Source: JACMNW01 sp963708425 (lineage in GTDB: Bacteria > Pseudomonadota > Alphaproteobacteria > Rhodobacterales > Rhodobacteraceae). Taken from it: a stretch of DNA of 64,000 nt. Of this stretch, positions 17,506-26,686 are shown piece after piece (within the stretch, counting starts at the first letter, position 1; every line of letters begins with the position of its first letter). A program made the translations under genes and the position numbers. The notes beneath the pieces are model-generated. The model searched no databases and was not told the origin of the DNA. It saw nothing but the letters and a program-made list of their open reading frames with translations. The stretch lies in assembly GCA_963708425.1 (NCBI GenBank), contig OY970206.1, positions 372,001 through 436,000 on the forward strand. The letters are read 5' to 3'.

Positions 17506-17750
17506 GTATGTTTCCCGTACACCTTGCGTATGACATCCGTGCATACACCGCGCAGCGATTTGATTACTTTCTGGAGAGGCTCGGCCCGTCGCGAAGTAGC
17601 TTTGCGCGGCGACGCCGCGCCCAACTCAAGCCTCAGACAACCGACGTCTGGCGCATGCATGTTTTGCATCCGCACGTTCCTGTCTTGGCGGACGGCATCC
17701 GGAATGTTCGTCGGGCAAGGGATGATCAGAAAGTTGGTTCCGGTTTTCAT
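17502..17750 (-). pseudogene. sga: Serine--glyoxylate aminotransferase (sga) N-terminal remnant
   Basis: From ATG 17750 the frame reads MKTGTNFLIIPCPTNIPDAV and then ~16 residues ending in MHAPDV. This resembles the N-terminus of serine-glyoxylate aminotransferase, where G.N.L..PGPTN.PD is conserved; Cys replaces the second Gly. Similarity stops near codon 36. The remaining ~46 codons, ending VIRKVYGKHT at a TGA that overlaps the mcl ATG, I do not recognise; they may be the tail of another lost operon gene. A working enzyme has about 400 residues, so this is debris of a serine-cycle operon. Confidence 0.65.
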
Positions 17751-17824
17751 CTGAGCCCTTCCGCGATAGCCTCCTGGCGGTGATGGCAAACTTGATGCGA
17801 TGTGCAAAATGAAACCGGGTTATG

Positions 17825-17871
17825 CTGTAAATGCGAGATTTTACAGAATTGATTTATTGTAATACTGTAAA
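17825..17871. promoter_or_regulatory. CTGTAAA operator-like repeats
   Basis: CTGTAAA at 17825-17831 and TTTACAG at 17840-17846 form a perfect 7-bp inverted repeat with an 8-base spacer. A third copy, CTGTAAA, lies at 17865-17871. The cluster sits between the sga/mcl/mtkAB direction and the divergent regulator gene, just upstream of that regulator's start, as expected for an autoregulated operator. The binding protein is inferred, not shown. Confidence 0.6.
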
Positions 17872-17901
17872 CACAACGAAACTAGTAATGTGTGCGGCTG
17901 T

Positions 17902-19299
17902 ATGCAGAAAACCTTTATTGGCCCCCATCTGCGCCGTCTGCGGCTGGAGCGGGGCGAGACGCAGAGTGCCATGGCGCGGGCGCTTGGCATATCGTCGGCT
18001 TATGTCAACTTGCTGGAAAATAACCAAAGATCGGTTTCCGTGGCCGTGATGCTGCGGTTGTTCGATGCTTACGGCGTTGATTGGCGCGACATTGCGGATG
18101 ATGCTGGTGCCACGCAATTGGCCGATCTGCGGGGGTCGGTGCAAGACCCGATCTTTGGCGCGGAGCGGCCAGATTTGCAGGATTTGCGGGCAGCGGTGGT
18201 GCACAGTCCGGGGTTGGCGAGTGCATTCTTGCGGCTGCACCGCGCCTATGTGGCAGCAACCGATCAGTTGCTAAGTTTGGCCGAAGGTGCGGGGTCAGTG
18301 CTTGCAACGTCACCCGAAGCAGTCGTTCACAACTATTTCCGTCGAAACCGCAATCATTTTAACGAGTTGGAACAGGCGGCGGAGGGCTTTTGGGGGCCGA
18401 ATGGCGTGGAGAGGGATGAGGTTTACGCACGGTTAAAGCAGCGCTTGCAAAGCCAGTTGGGTATTAAAGTGCGGCTGGTGCGGGTGGCTGATTTGCCCGG
18501 GGCCTTGCGCCAATATGACGAAGCGCGGCGCGAAATTATGTTGTCGGAAGCGCTGGATCACACCAACCGCACGTTCCAACTGGTGCATATGATTGGCCTG
18601 TTGGAACAGCGCGGGTTGCTGGATGATCTGATCGCGGGGTCCGGCATCATCGAACCTAGGGGCACGGCGCGGCTAAGGGTGGAACTGGCAAATTACTTTG
18701 CCGCTGCCGTGTTGATGCCATACGGCGATTTTCTGGCTGAAGCGCGGGCGACGAAGTACGACCTTGATCATCTGGCGACCCGGTTTGGCGTCAGTTTTGA
18801 GCAGGCGTGCCACCGCGCGACGACATTGCAGCGTGAAGGGGCGCAGGGGGTGCCGTTCTTCTTTTTGCGCATTGATAAGGGCGGCAACGTTTCCAAGCGC
18901 TTCAATGCAACGGGGTTTCATTTGGCCGAACACGGTGGCGCGTGCCCGCGGCTGGACGTTCACACGTCTTTTCGTACCCCGGGGCGGATTGTGCCGCAGT
19001 TTGTTGAGATGCCGGACGCGAGCCAGTATTTCGTGTTTTCGCGCACTGTGGACCGCCCGACATTTGAGCGCCACGCGCAAGACAACCGGCTGGCAGTGGC
19101 GATGGGCTGCACGATCGAACATGCCGCCGATATTGGCTATGCTGAGGCGTTTACTGTAACGACGGCGCGGATGACACCGATTGGCATCAACTGCCGGATT
19201 TGCCCGCGCGCGAATTGTGATCAGCGGGCGCATCAGGCGGCGATTTTGACACAGCCGGTGGACGCACGGCGCCGGGGGGCGACGCGGTTTGATGGTTAG
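17902..19299 (+). CDS. XRE-family regulator with short-chain acyl-CoA sensing domain (ScfR/RamB-like)
   Basis: About 465 residues. The N-terminal Cro/C1 helix-turn-helix is clear (LRRLRLERGETQSAMARALGISSAYVNLLENNQRS). A central IrrE/ImmA-like part follows (FQLVHMIGLLEQRG; VELANYFAAAVLMPYGDFL), then a C-terminal Cys-containing domain (INCRICPRANCDQRAH). This matches the family of RamB, PccR and MccR, which sense CoA-linked metabolites. The frame also has a GTG four codons upstream (17890); I chose the ATG at 17902, which opens the conserved domain. No strong ribosome site is visible. It is divergent from the relic serine-cycle operon and may have controlled it. Confidence 0.82.
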   Translation: MQKTFIGPHLRRLRLERGETQSAMARALGISSAYVNLLENNQRSVSVAVMLRLFDAYGVDWRDIADDAGATQLADLRGSVQDPIFGAERPDLQDLRAAVVHSPGLASAFLRLHRAYVAATDQLLSLAEGAGSVLATSPEAVVHNYFRRNRNHFNELEQAAEGFWGPNGVERDEVYARLKQRLQSQLGIKVRLVRVADLPGALRQYDEARREIMLSEALDHTNRTFQLVHMIGLLEQRGLLDDLIAGSGIIEPRGTARLRVELANYFAAAVLMPYGDFLAEARATKYDLDHLATRFGVSFEQACHRATTLQREGAQGVPFFFLRIDKGGNVSKRFNATGFHLAEHGGACPRLDVHTSFRTPGRIVPQFVEMPDASQYFVFSRTVDRPTFERHAQDNRLAVAMGCTIEHAADIGYAEAFTVTTARMTPIGINCRICPRANCDQRAHQAAILTQPVDARRRGATRFDG

Positions 19300-20567
19300 G
19301 GGATATGGCGACGGTTCACCGATGTGGGTCTGCCGGGGAGATCTAGCTTGGCATCATTGCGGGCACGCTCCACGATGACTTTGCCTTTGGAAATCACTGC
19401 CAAACGATCGGGCCGCAGTCGCAACGCCTCTACCGGGTTGCTGGCATCCAGCACCACAAGTGATGCCTGATCACCGACTTTCAGGCCATAGCCCGCAAGG
19501 TTCATGATGGCGGCGTTTTGCGTGGTCACCATGTCGAAACAACGCGCCATTTCTGCGGGATGGGTCATCTGTGCCACATGCAGGCCCATGAAGGCGACAT
19601 CCAGCATGTCAGCGGTGCCAAGCGAATACCACGGGTCCAGCACGCAATCCTGACCCCAGCCGACAGTGATGCCCATGGCTTGCATTTCTTTGACGCGGGT
19701 CAGGCCACGGCGTTTGGGATAGGTGTCGTGCCGCCCCTGAATGGTGATGTTGATCAATGGGTTGGGGATGGCCGTCATACCGGATTCGGCGATGAGCGGC
19801 AGCAGTTTTGAGACATAGTAATTGTCCATCGAATGCATCGAGGTCAGGTGGCTGCCTGCCGCCCTGTTGCCTAAACCGTGCCGGGTAACCTCGGCGGCGA
19901 GGGTTTCGACGTGGCGGCTATGGGGATCATCGGTTTCATCGCAGTGCAGATCCAGCATCAGGCCGCGTTCGGCAGCCATCCGCGCCATGTCGCGGACAGA
20001 AGTAGCGCCGTCTTCCATCGTGCGTTCGAAATGCGGGATACCGCCGACGACATCGACACCCATATCCAGCGCGCGGATGACGTTGGCGCGACCGGTGCCC
20101 GACCGATAGAGCCCGTCTTGCGGGAAGGCGACGAGTTGCAGGTCGATATAGGGGGCGATGATGCGTTTCACCTCCAGCATCGCTTCGACACCGCGCAGGT
20201 GGTCGGGGGTGGTATCGACATGGGTGCGGATGGCCAGAAGGCCCATGGAGGCCGCCCAATCGCAGTAGGTGATGGCGCGGGTAACCATGTCGTCGACAGT
20301 GGCGATATCGCGCAATTCGCCCCAAAGCGCGATGCCTTCCAGCAAGGTGCCAGAGGTGTTCAGCCTTGGTTTGCCGTAAGACAGAGTGGCGTCCATGTGG
20401 AAATGCGGGTCGACGAAGGGGGGCGCGACCAGATCGCCGGTGGCGTCGATCACCCTGCCCGCTTGGGCATCCAGCTTGCCAACCGCTGCGATCCGCGCGC
20501 CGGTGATGCCGATATCGGCGACTGTGCCATCGGGCAAGATGCCGCCTTTGACAAGCAGATCGAACAT
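19296..20567 (-). CDS. codA: Cytosine deaminase-like amidohydrolase
   Basis: Metal-dependent amidohydrolase of 423 residues. Metal ligands are in PPFVDPHFHMD (near 49-59), and HCDETDDP (near 209) and GWGQDC (near 305) form the deaminase active site; TTQNAAIMNLAGYGL is the usual C-terminal strand. Cytosine deaminase (cytosine to uracil) is the best fit, although related enzymes act on isocytosine or other ring amines. It ends the operon bmp-ATPase-permease-permease-codA; its ATG touches the stop of the permease before it. It overlaps the convergent regulator gene by 4 bases. Confidence 0.8.
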   Translation of the reverse strand: MFDLLVKGGILPDGTVADIGITGARIAAVGKLDAQAGRVIDATGDLVAPPFVDPHFHMDATLSYGKPRLNTSGTLLEGIALWGELRDIATVDDMVTRAITYCDWAASMGLLAIRTHVDTTPDHLRGVEAMLEVKRIIAPYIDLQLVAFPQDGLYRSGTGRANVIRALDMGVDVVGGIPHFERTMEDGATSVRDMARMAAERGLMLDLHCDETDDPHSRHVETLAAEVTRHGLGNRAAGSHLTSMHSMDNYYVSKLLPLIAESGMTAIPNPLINITIQGRHDTYPKRRGLTRVKEMQAMGITVGWGQDCVLDPWYSLGTADMLDVAFMGLHVAQMTHPAEMARCFDMVTTQNAAIMNLAGYGLKVGDQASLVVLDASNPVEALRLRPDRLAVISKGKVIVERARNDAKLDLPGRPTSVNRRHIP

Positions 20568-21511
20568 CAGCGTTCCCCTTTGTTGTAAGGCACCATGAGG
20601 GCGGCGGGCACCTCGGCCCGGCGTGACATCAAGATCAGCGCAAGGATGGATAGCACATAGGGGGCCATCAGGAACAACTGATACGGCAGGTTTGCGCCAA
20701 GTGGAGTTTGCTGCAGTCGCACCTGAAGTGCGTCAAAGGCGGCGAACAGCAGGGCGCCTAGTACGGCCTTGCCGGGCTGCCATGCGCCGAATACCACCAA
20801 TGCGACGCAGATCCAGCCGCGACCGTTGACCATTTCGAAGAAAAAGCTGGAGAAGGCGGATAGCGTCAGGAAACTGCCGCCAACGGCCATCAGGCCGGAG
20901 CCTATGATTACAGCACCCATGCGGAGGCCGGTTACGGACAGGCCTTGCGCCTCAACCGCAGCGGGGTTTTCGCCAGCGGCGCGAAGGGCGAGGCCAAGTG
21001 GGGTGCGCAGCAAGACCCAGGCGGTGAGGGCTGCTACGGCGAAGGCGGCGTAGGTGAGGGCGGTTTGCGAAAACAGCGCCGGGCCGAGGAGGGGAATGTT
21101 CGACAGAAGGGGGATTTCCAGCGGCAGGAAGGGGGCGATTTTGGGTGGGCTGGTGACTTCGGGCAGGATCAGGCGGTAGGCGAAGGAACTGGTTGATGTG
21201 GCCAGCAGTGTAACCCCAAGCCCCACGACATGCTGGCTAAGGCCAAACGGCACGGTCAAGGTGGCGTGAAGCAGGCCGAACAGCATACCTGCCAGCATTG
21301 CAACGCCGACCCCACCCCATAGGGGCAAGCCTTGGTAAACCGCCATCCAGCCAGTGAATGCGCCGATCACCATGATGCCCTCGATGCCAAGGTTCAGAAC
21401 CCCGGCGCGTTCGCAGATCAACTCGCCCATGGTGGCGAAGATCAGGGGGGACGCGATGCGTACGGCAGCGGCCCAGAAGCTGGCGCTAAGCAGGATGTCG
21501 ATCAGATCCAT
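20567..21511 (-). CDS. Nucleoside-type ABC transporter permease
   Basis: Inner-membrane permease of the BPD_transp_2 family, 314 residues with ~8-9 hydrophobic segments. It has the family start (ATMGELICERAGVLNLGIEGIMVIGAF) and the loop LRAAGENPAAVEAQGLSV. This type pairs with a second permease in importers of nucleosides (NupNOPQ, BmpDEFG). It is the fourth gene of the operon, 88 bases after the other permease, and directly joined to the cytosine deaminase gene, which suggests nucleobase or nucleoside cargo. Confidence 0.88.
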   Translation of the reverse strand: MDLIDILLSASFWAAAVRIASPLIFATMGELICERAGVLNLGIEGIMVIGAFTGWMAVYQGLPLWGGVGVAMLAGMLFGLLHATLTVPFGLSQHVVGLGVTLLATSTSSFAYRLILPEVTSPPKIAPFLPLEIPLLSNIPLLGPALFSQTALTYAAFAVAALTAWVLLRTPLGLALRAAGENPAAVEAQGLSVTGLRMGAVIIGSGLMAVGGSFLTLSAFSSFFFEMVNGRGWICVALVVFGAWQPGKAVLGALLFAAFDALQVRLQQTPLGANLPYQLFLMAPYVLSILALILMSRRAEVPAALMVPYNKGER

Positions 21512-21599
21512 CGTGCGCCCCCGCTTTTTCTGTTCGACAATATCCCCGCCGGAGACGCCGCATTGGCAACTGGCTGTGACGCTGGGGGAGTTAAAGCGG

Positions 21600-22643
21600 T
21601 CATCCGCGCACCATGCGAAACTTGGTCAGAAGGATGGCCAACACCATGTAAAGCAACGCAAAAGCCAGAAGCATGTCGGCGATGTAGGTTGGCACATCGG
21701 CGGCGCGGCTCATTGAATCCGATCCGACGAAGATGCCGGCGACAAATAGCGCCGAAACAATGACGCCAAGCGGGTGCAGCAGTGCCAACATTGCCACGAT
21801 GATGCCGGTGTAGCCAAAGCCCGGTGACAGATCGAGGCTGAGGTGACCCTTTAGACCTGCGACCTCGGAAAACCCGGCCAAAGCCGCCAACCCGCCCGAC
21901 AGCAGGGCGGTTTTCATCAGCACAGCATTTACTGGCATTCCGGCAAAGCGCGCGGCAGCAGGGTTTTGGCCGACGGCCCGCATTTCAAACCCCAGTGTGG
22001 TGCGGGTTTGGATTACCCAAACCAGCAGTGCCGAGATTAACGCCAAGGCGAAGCCCCAATGCAGGCGCAAGCCTTCGACAATGCGCGGCAACCGGGCCTC
22101 TTTGATCAGGGCGACGGATTTTGGCCAACCCATCCCGGCGGGGTCTTTCATCGGGCCTTCCAGCAGGTATGACAAGAACAGGGCCATGATGAAGTTGATC
22201 ATCAGGGTGGTGACAACTTCATCGACGCCAAGGCGCAGCTTCAGGATGGCGGGGCCAAGCAGAACCAAAGCCCCGGCGAGGATGGCGGCAAGCGCCATTG
22301 CGGGCAGCGCGAAGGGGGCGGGCAGCAAGCCTGTGCCCAGCAGAACGGTAACGATTGCGCCGGCGTAAAGCTGTGCTTCGGCGCCGATGTTCCACAGTTT
22401 GGCGCGGAAGGCGACGGCAACGGATAGCCCGGTAAAGATCAACGGGGTGGCGCGGTTCAGGGTTTCCAGCAGCGCGAATTTTGATCCGACAGCGCCTTTC
22501 AGGATCAATCCCAGCGTGGCGAACGGGTTTGCACCTGCCACCAGTGCCAAAAGGGAGGCTGTCAGGATGGTTGCTGCCAGTGCAAAGGCCGGAAAACCTA
22601 TCTGGCGGGTCAAGCTTGGGTTCGCGATGCTTTCAAGCCGCAT
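21600..22643 (-). CDS. Nucleoside-type ABC transporter permease
   Basis: Partner permease of the same family, 347 residues with ~9-10 membrane segments. Key features are ATPLIFTGLSVAVAFRAKLWNIGAEAQLYAG and the EAA-like loop MRAVGQNPAAARFAGMPV. Its start overlaps the end of the ATPase gene by 11 bases, so the two are translationally coupled. The 88-base spacer after it shows nothing striking. Confidence 0.88.
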   Translation of the reverse strand: MRLESIANPSLTRQIGFPAFALAATILTASLLALVAGANPFATLGLILKGAVGSKFALLETLNRATPLIFTGLSVAVAFRAKLWNIGAEAQLYAGAIVTVLLGTGLLPAPFALPAMALAAILAGALVLLGPAILKLRLGVDEVVTTLMINFIMALFLSYLLEGPMKDPAGMGWPKSVALIKEARLPRIVEGLRLHWGFALALISALLVWVIQTRTTLGFEMRAVGQNPAAARFAGMPVNAVLMKTALLSGGLAALAGFSEVAGLKGHLSLDLSPGFGYTGIIVAMLALLHPLGVIVSALFVAGIFVGSDSMSRAADVPTYIADMLLAFALLYMVLAILLTKFRMVRG

Positions 22644-24183
22644 CGCGCGTGGCCTTGAACCCGTGACCAGCCATCCAGATGCCTAATTCGGGGGCGGTCA
22701 TTGAGCCGCGAGCGAACGGGGGTGACAAACGGCCTTCAGAGATGACATGAATTACGTCCGCCAATCGCATGATTTCATCCAAATCTTCGGAAATCAACAG
22801 CACCGCTGCCCCGGTATCGCGGGCTTTGATCAGTTGGCCATGCACATAGGCAATCGCACCCACATCCAGGCCACGCACGGGTTGGTTGGCCAGAATGATC
22901 GACGGCCCCGGTTCCAGCACGCGGCCCAGAATCAGCTTTTGCATATTGCCGCCGGACAGCAGGCGGATGCGGGTTTGCGGGCCGGGGCAGCGCACGTCGT
23001 AAGAACGGATGATAGAGGCGGCAAATCCGGCGGCGGCCCGCCAGTTCATCCAGCCCTTGCGGCTGTAGGGTTGCTCGCCGTAGCCTTCCAGCACGGCATT
23101 TTCGGTCAGGGTGAAATCGGCGATGGTGCCGGTTTTGTGCCGATCTTCGGGGATGCGCGCGATGCCAGCCTGCACGGCATTACGGGGCGTCCACGGGGTA
23201 ATGCTGTGGCCGTCGATCCGCATCGAGCCGGAGGTTGGTTTTGCCAGACCCGAGATGACGTCGGCCAAGGCGGCCTGCCCGTTGCCCGACACGCCTGCCA
23301 GACCGACGATCTGCCTGGCGCAAAGATCAAGGGTGATGGCCCGCAGGCCGGGGGCAGCGCCAATTGATCTGGTGCTGACTGTATCCAGCCGCAGGCGTAC
23401 TGGCCCGGCAAGACGTGGGGCGATTTGTGGCTGCGGCACATGCCCGCCGACCATCCGCTCTGCCAGCTTGGCGGGATCGGTTGCCTTGGTATCCACCTCG
23501 GCCACCACGCGGCCGTGCCGCAGCACGACGCAGCGCGACGCAATGGCCATGACTTCGTGCAGTTTGTGGCTGATGAACAGGACCGACAGGCCCATGCCAG
23601 TGGCACGGCGCAGGGTTTCGAACAACGCGTCGGCCTCTTGTGGGGTCAGCACGGCGGTGGGTTCATCGAGGATCAGGATTTTGGCATCGCGGTACAGCGC
23701 TTTTAGAATTTCGACACGCTGGCGTTGGCCGACAGTAAGCCGACCGACGATTGCGTCGGGGTTTACGGCCAAGCCGAAATCCCGGCTGAGGGCGGCAATG
23801 CGCGCGCGGGCGGCGGTGCGCCCCTGCCCCAGTCGCCACAGGCTGCGGGTGCCGAGACAGATGTTGTCGAGCACACTGAGATTATCGGCCAGCGTGAAAT
23901 GCTGGTGCACCATGCCAACCCCGGCGGCCAAGGCGGCTTTGGGATTGCCCGGGGGCAAGGCATTGCCGAACACTTCGACACTGCCTTGATCGGCGGTGTA
24001 ATGGCCGAAGAGAATGTTCATCAGCGTGGTTTTGCCAGCACCATTTTCGCCCAATAGCGCCACCACCTCGCCCCGGTGCAGAGTGAGGCTGATGGCGTCA
24101 TTGGCAACCAGCGCGCCGAAGCGCTTGGTGATCTGATCAAGGCGCAGGACGATATCCTGCGCCTTTGGTTGGCCGTTGATCAC
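22633..24183 (-). CDS. Nucleoside-type ABC transporter ATP-binding protein (two ABC domains)
   Basis: A 516-residue ATPase with two fused ABC domains, as in sugar/nucleoside importers. The first has Walker A GENGAGKT and signature LTVGQRQRVEILKAL with ILILDEPTAVLTP. The second is degenerate, as usual: VSGNGQA at Walker A and LLSGGNMQKLILGRVLE at the signature. Its start overlaps the stop of the binding-protein gene by 4 bases (ATGA). With the two permeases and the BMP protein it forms a complete importer. Confidence 0.92.
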   Translation of the reverse strand: MINGQPKAQDIVLRLDQITKRFGALVANDAISLTLHRGEVVALLGENGAGKTTLMNILFGHYTADQGSVEVFGNALPPGNPKAALAAGVGMVHQHFTLADNLSVLDNICLGTRSLWRLGQGRTAARARIAALSRDFGLAVNPDAIVGRLTVGQRQRVEILKALYRDAKILILDEPTAVLTPQEADALFETLRRATGMGLSVLFISHKLHEVMAIASRCVVLRHGRVVAEVDTKATDPAKLAERMVGGHVPQPQIAPRLAGPVRLRLDTVSTRSIGAAPGLRAITLDLCARQIVGLAGVSGNGQAALADVISGLAKPTSGSMRIDGHSITPWTPRNAVQAGIARIPEDRHKTGTIADFTLTENAVLEGYGEQPYSRKGWMNWRAAAGFAASIIRSYDVRCPGPQTRIRLLSGGNMQKLILGRVLEPGPSIILANQPVRGLDVGAIAYVHGQLIKARDTGAAVLLISEDLDEIMRLADVIHVISEGRLSPPFARGSMTAPELGIWMAGHGFKATRDAA

Positions 24184-25196
24184 GACGATTTTGGTTCCGT
24201 CTCGTCGATGGTGACCGAGAACGTGCCCGCCTTGATCGCGGCTTCGCGTTCAGCAACCAAGGCCATGGCGGCTTCGGGCACTTTGCCCTCGAAGGTGCCT
24301 AGCGGGGCGAGAGATGACCCGCCTTCCTTCATGTAGGAATAGATGCCATAGTTTTCGGCTTTGAAGGCCCCGGCAAGCACGGCTTCAACGGCTTTGTTGA
24401 AGGTTGGCTCGAAATGCCACAGGGCAGAGGCGACGACGGTGTCGGGGTAATCGGCTTGCGTATTGATGACGTTGCCGATGGCCAGCACGCCTTTTTCCTT
24501 GGCAGCGTCAGATACGCCAAAGCGTTCGGCATATAGCAGATCGGCCCCGCCTTCGATCATCGCGACAGCGGTTTCTTTGGCTTTGGGTGGGTCAAACCAT
24601 GATCCGATGAAGCTGACCTGGAACTTGATGCCGGCGTTCATTTCCTTTGCACCGGCCATGAACGCGTTCATCAGGCGGTTGACCTCGGGGATCGGGAAGC
24701 CGCCGACCATGCCGATGTTGCCCTTGGTCATCGCCCCGGCGATGATGCCACTGAGGTAGGCCGCGTCTTGGATGTAGTTGTCGAACACCGCCAAATTCGG
24801 CAGCGCATCATCGGGCATGAAGCTTGATCCCATCAGGAACGCCACGTCGGGGTATTCGGCGCAAACCTCGCGGGCTTCGTCTTCGGCACCAAAAATCTCA
24901 CCCACGATCAGCTTGACGCCGCTTTCCGCGTATTCCCGCATGACCCGGGAATAATCTGTGTTGGCGACATTTTCGGTATAGGTGTAGTCGACGACGCCCG
25001 CCGCTTTTGCAGCCTCGGCTGCCTGGTGGATGCGGCTGACCCATTGCTGTTCGACCGGCACTGTGTAGATGCCCGCCACCTTCAACGGGTCTTGCGCAAC
25101 GGTGCGCCCGGGCATCAAGCCGGCACCCAAGGCAAGCGCGCCGCCACCTTGCAGCAGGCCGCGCCGGGTAACGCGGAACATTCCAAGTCCTGTCAT
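24180..25196 (-). CDS. BMP-family ABC transporter substrate-binding protein
   Basis: Periplasmic binding protein of 338 residues in the basic membrane protein (BMP/PnrA) family, which bind nucleosides. The N-terminus has a twin-arginine type signal (VTRRGLLQGGGALALGAGLM). The mature part has KVAGIYTVPVEQQWVSRIH, NIGMVGGFPIPEVNRLMNAF and a conserved GSWFDPPKAKETA stretch. AGGGGG precedes the ATG. It is the first gene of the importer/cytosine deaminase operon; the ligand is probably a nucleoside or nucleobase. Confidence 0.9.
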   Translation of the reverse strand: MTGLGMFRVTRRGLLQGGGALALGAGLMPGRTVAQDPLKVAGIYTVPVEQQWVSRIHQAAEAAKAAGVVDYTYTENVANTDYSRVMREYAESGVKLIVGEIFGAEDEAREVCAEYPDVAFLMGSSFMPDDALPNLAVFDNYIQDAAYLSGIIAGAMTKGNIGMVGGFPIPEVNRLMNAFMAGAKEMNAGIKFQVSFIGSWFDPPKAKETAVAMIEGGADLLYAERFGVSDAAKEKGVLAIGNVINTQADYPDTVVASALWHFEPTFNKAVEAVLAGAFKAENYGIYSYMKEGGSSLAPLGTFEGKVPEAAMALVAEREAAIKAGTFSVTIDETEPKSS

Positions 25197-25566
25197 CGTT
25201 TATCCCCCTGTTGTTCGTGCAGATTTCTTTGACCAGATGGTAAAGCCCATCTCCGATTCGTCACAAGCACCCTTGTTGCAAACGCGGTGCGAACACCGGC
25301 AATTTGGGACGTCCAGATCAACCCAAGGATGTAATGCTTTGTTTTAAGGCAGTTTTTGGACGTATCGCCGGCCTGAAGATCGTTTCAGCGACGACGAACG
25401 ACGAACAAATTGTTACAAAGCATCACTAGACGGGGTTGCAAGAATCCGCGCCCGGTCGTTAGCTGACTGTCATAAAGCCGCTCCCTCGCGCGGCCAAGCC
25501 GACATTAAGGCGCTACGATTGTTTGGCGGGGGCAATGCGAACACTTTTTCAACCGGGAGACACTAC
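25197..25566. promoter_or_regulatory. Divergent promoter region between two transport operons
   Basis: A 370-bp gap that must hold promoters for the BMP importer (minus) and the PotD-type importer (plus). A perfect PhoB-type half-site CTGTCAT lies at 25467-25473 followed by AAAG, but the second half-site is poor. I see no riboswitch fold or clear -35/-10 pair. Confidence 0.4.
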
Positions 25567-26676
25567 ATGACACTCAAACACACATTGGCCGCTTCGGTCA
25601 GCCTTGTGGCAACGCTGACGGCGAACGTCGCTTTGGCGGATGCGCACATGGCCGAACTGGAGGCCGCGGCAAAGGCCGAAGGTCAATTGACCACCATCGC
25701 GCTGCCACATGACTGGTGCGGCTACGGTGCCGTAATTGACGGCTTCAAAGCCAAGTATCCGGAAATTACCGTGAACGAGCTGAACCCCGATGCAGGCTCG
25801 GCGGATGAGATTGAAGCAATCAAGGCGAACAAAGACAACACTGGCCCGCAAGCGCCTGATGTTATCGACGTTGGTCTGTCGTTTGGCCCATCATCGAAAG
25901 CCGAGGGGCTGACCCAGCCTTACAAAGTGTCCACGTGGGACGAGATTCCGGGCAGCATCAAAGACCCTGAAGGGCACTGGTACGGCGACTATTACGGCGT
26001 GATGTCGTTCCTGGTGAACAAAGACCTGGTTGCCAACACCCCCGCCGATTGGGCCGATCTGTTGAAGCCGGAATATGCGGGCCAAGTGGCACTTGCCGGT
26101 GATCCGCGCGCATCGAACCAAGCCATTCTTGCGGTGCATGCGGCGGGCCTTGGCAAAGGTGGTGCTGCTGGTGACGCTGCAGGCAAAGCGGGCCTTGAAT
26201 ACTTTGCCGAAATGAACAAGGCGGGTAACTTTGTTCCGGTCATCGGCAAGGCAGGCACGCTGGCGCAAGGGACGACTGCGATCGTCGTGATGTGGGATTA
26301 TAACGCGCTTGCGGCACGCGACACGCTGGCAGGCAACCCGCCGGTTGAAGTGGTGGTTCCGGCAACCGGCACTCAGGCCGGTGTTTATGTGCAGGCAATT
26401 TCTGCCTATGCGCCGCACCCGAATGCCGCCAAACTATGGATGGAATACCTTTATTCAGACGAAGGCCAACTTGGCTGGCTGAAGGGCTACTGCCACCCGG
26501 CGCGCTTCAACGCCATGGTTGCTGCGGGCAAAGTGCCGAAAGAGCTGATCGACGCGCTGCCACCAGCAGCATCCTATGAAGCGGCCTATTTCCCCACACT
26601 GGAAGAAGTTGACGCGAACAAGGTTGCTGTCGTCGAAGGTTGGGATGCCACCGTAGGCGCCAACGTCGCGGAATAA
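25567..26676 (+). CDS. PotD/PotF-type ABC transporter substrate-binding protein
   Basis: Periplasmic binding protein of 369 residues with a signal peptide (HTLAASVSLVATLTANVALADA). The mature part is of the extracellular solute-binding class used for polyamines, iron and phosphonates: LPHDWCGYGAVIDGFKAKYP, NELNPDAGSADEIEAIKANK, GDYYGVMSFLVNKDLV. The ATG at 25567 has GGGAG upstream and opens the signal peptide; the frame's earlier start at 25519 is not used. The ligand is unknown. It is followed by two permeases and an ATPase, so the importer is complete. Confidence 0.85.
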   Translation: MTLKHTLAASVSLVATLTANVALADAHMAELEAAAKAEGQLTTIALPHDWCGYGAVIDGFKAKYPEITVNELNPDAGSADEIEAIKANKDNTGPQAPDVIDVGLSFGPSSKAEGLTQPYKVSTWDEIPGSIKDPEGHWYGDYYGVMSFLVNKDLVANTPADWADLLKPEYAGQVALAGDPRASNQAILAVHAAGLGKGGAAGDAAGKAGLEYFAEMNKAGNFVPVIGKAGTLAQGTTAIVVMWDYNALAARDTLAGNPPVEVVVPATGTQAGVYVQAISAYAPHPNAAKLWMEYLYSDEGQLGWLKGYCHPARFNAMVAAGKVPKELIDALPPAASYEAAYFPTLEEVDANKVAVVEGWDATVGANVAE

Positions 26677-26686
26677 TCTGATCGTA

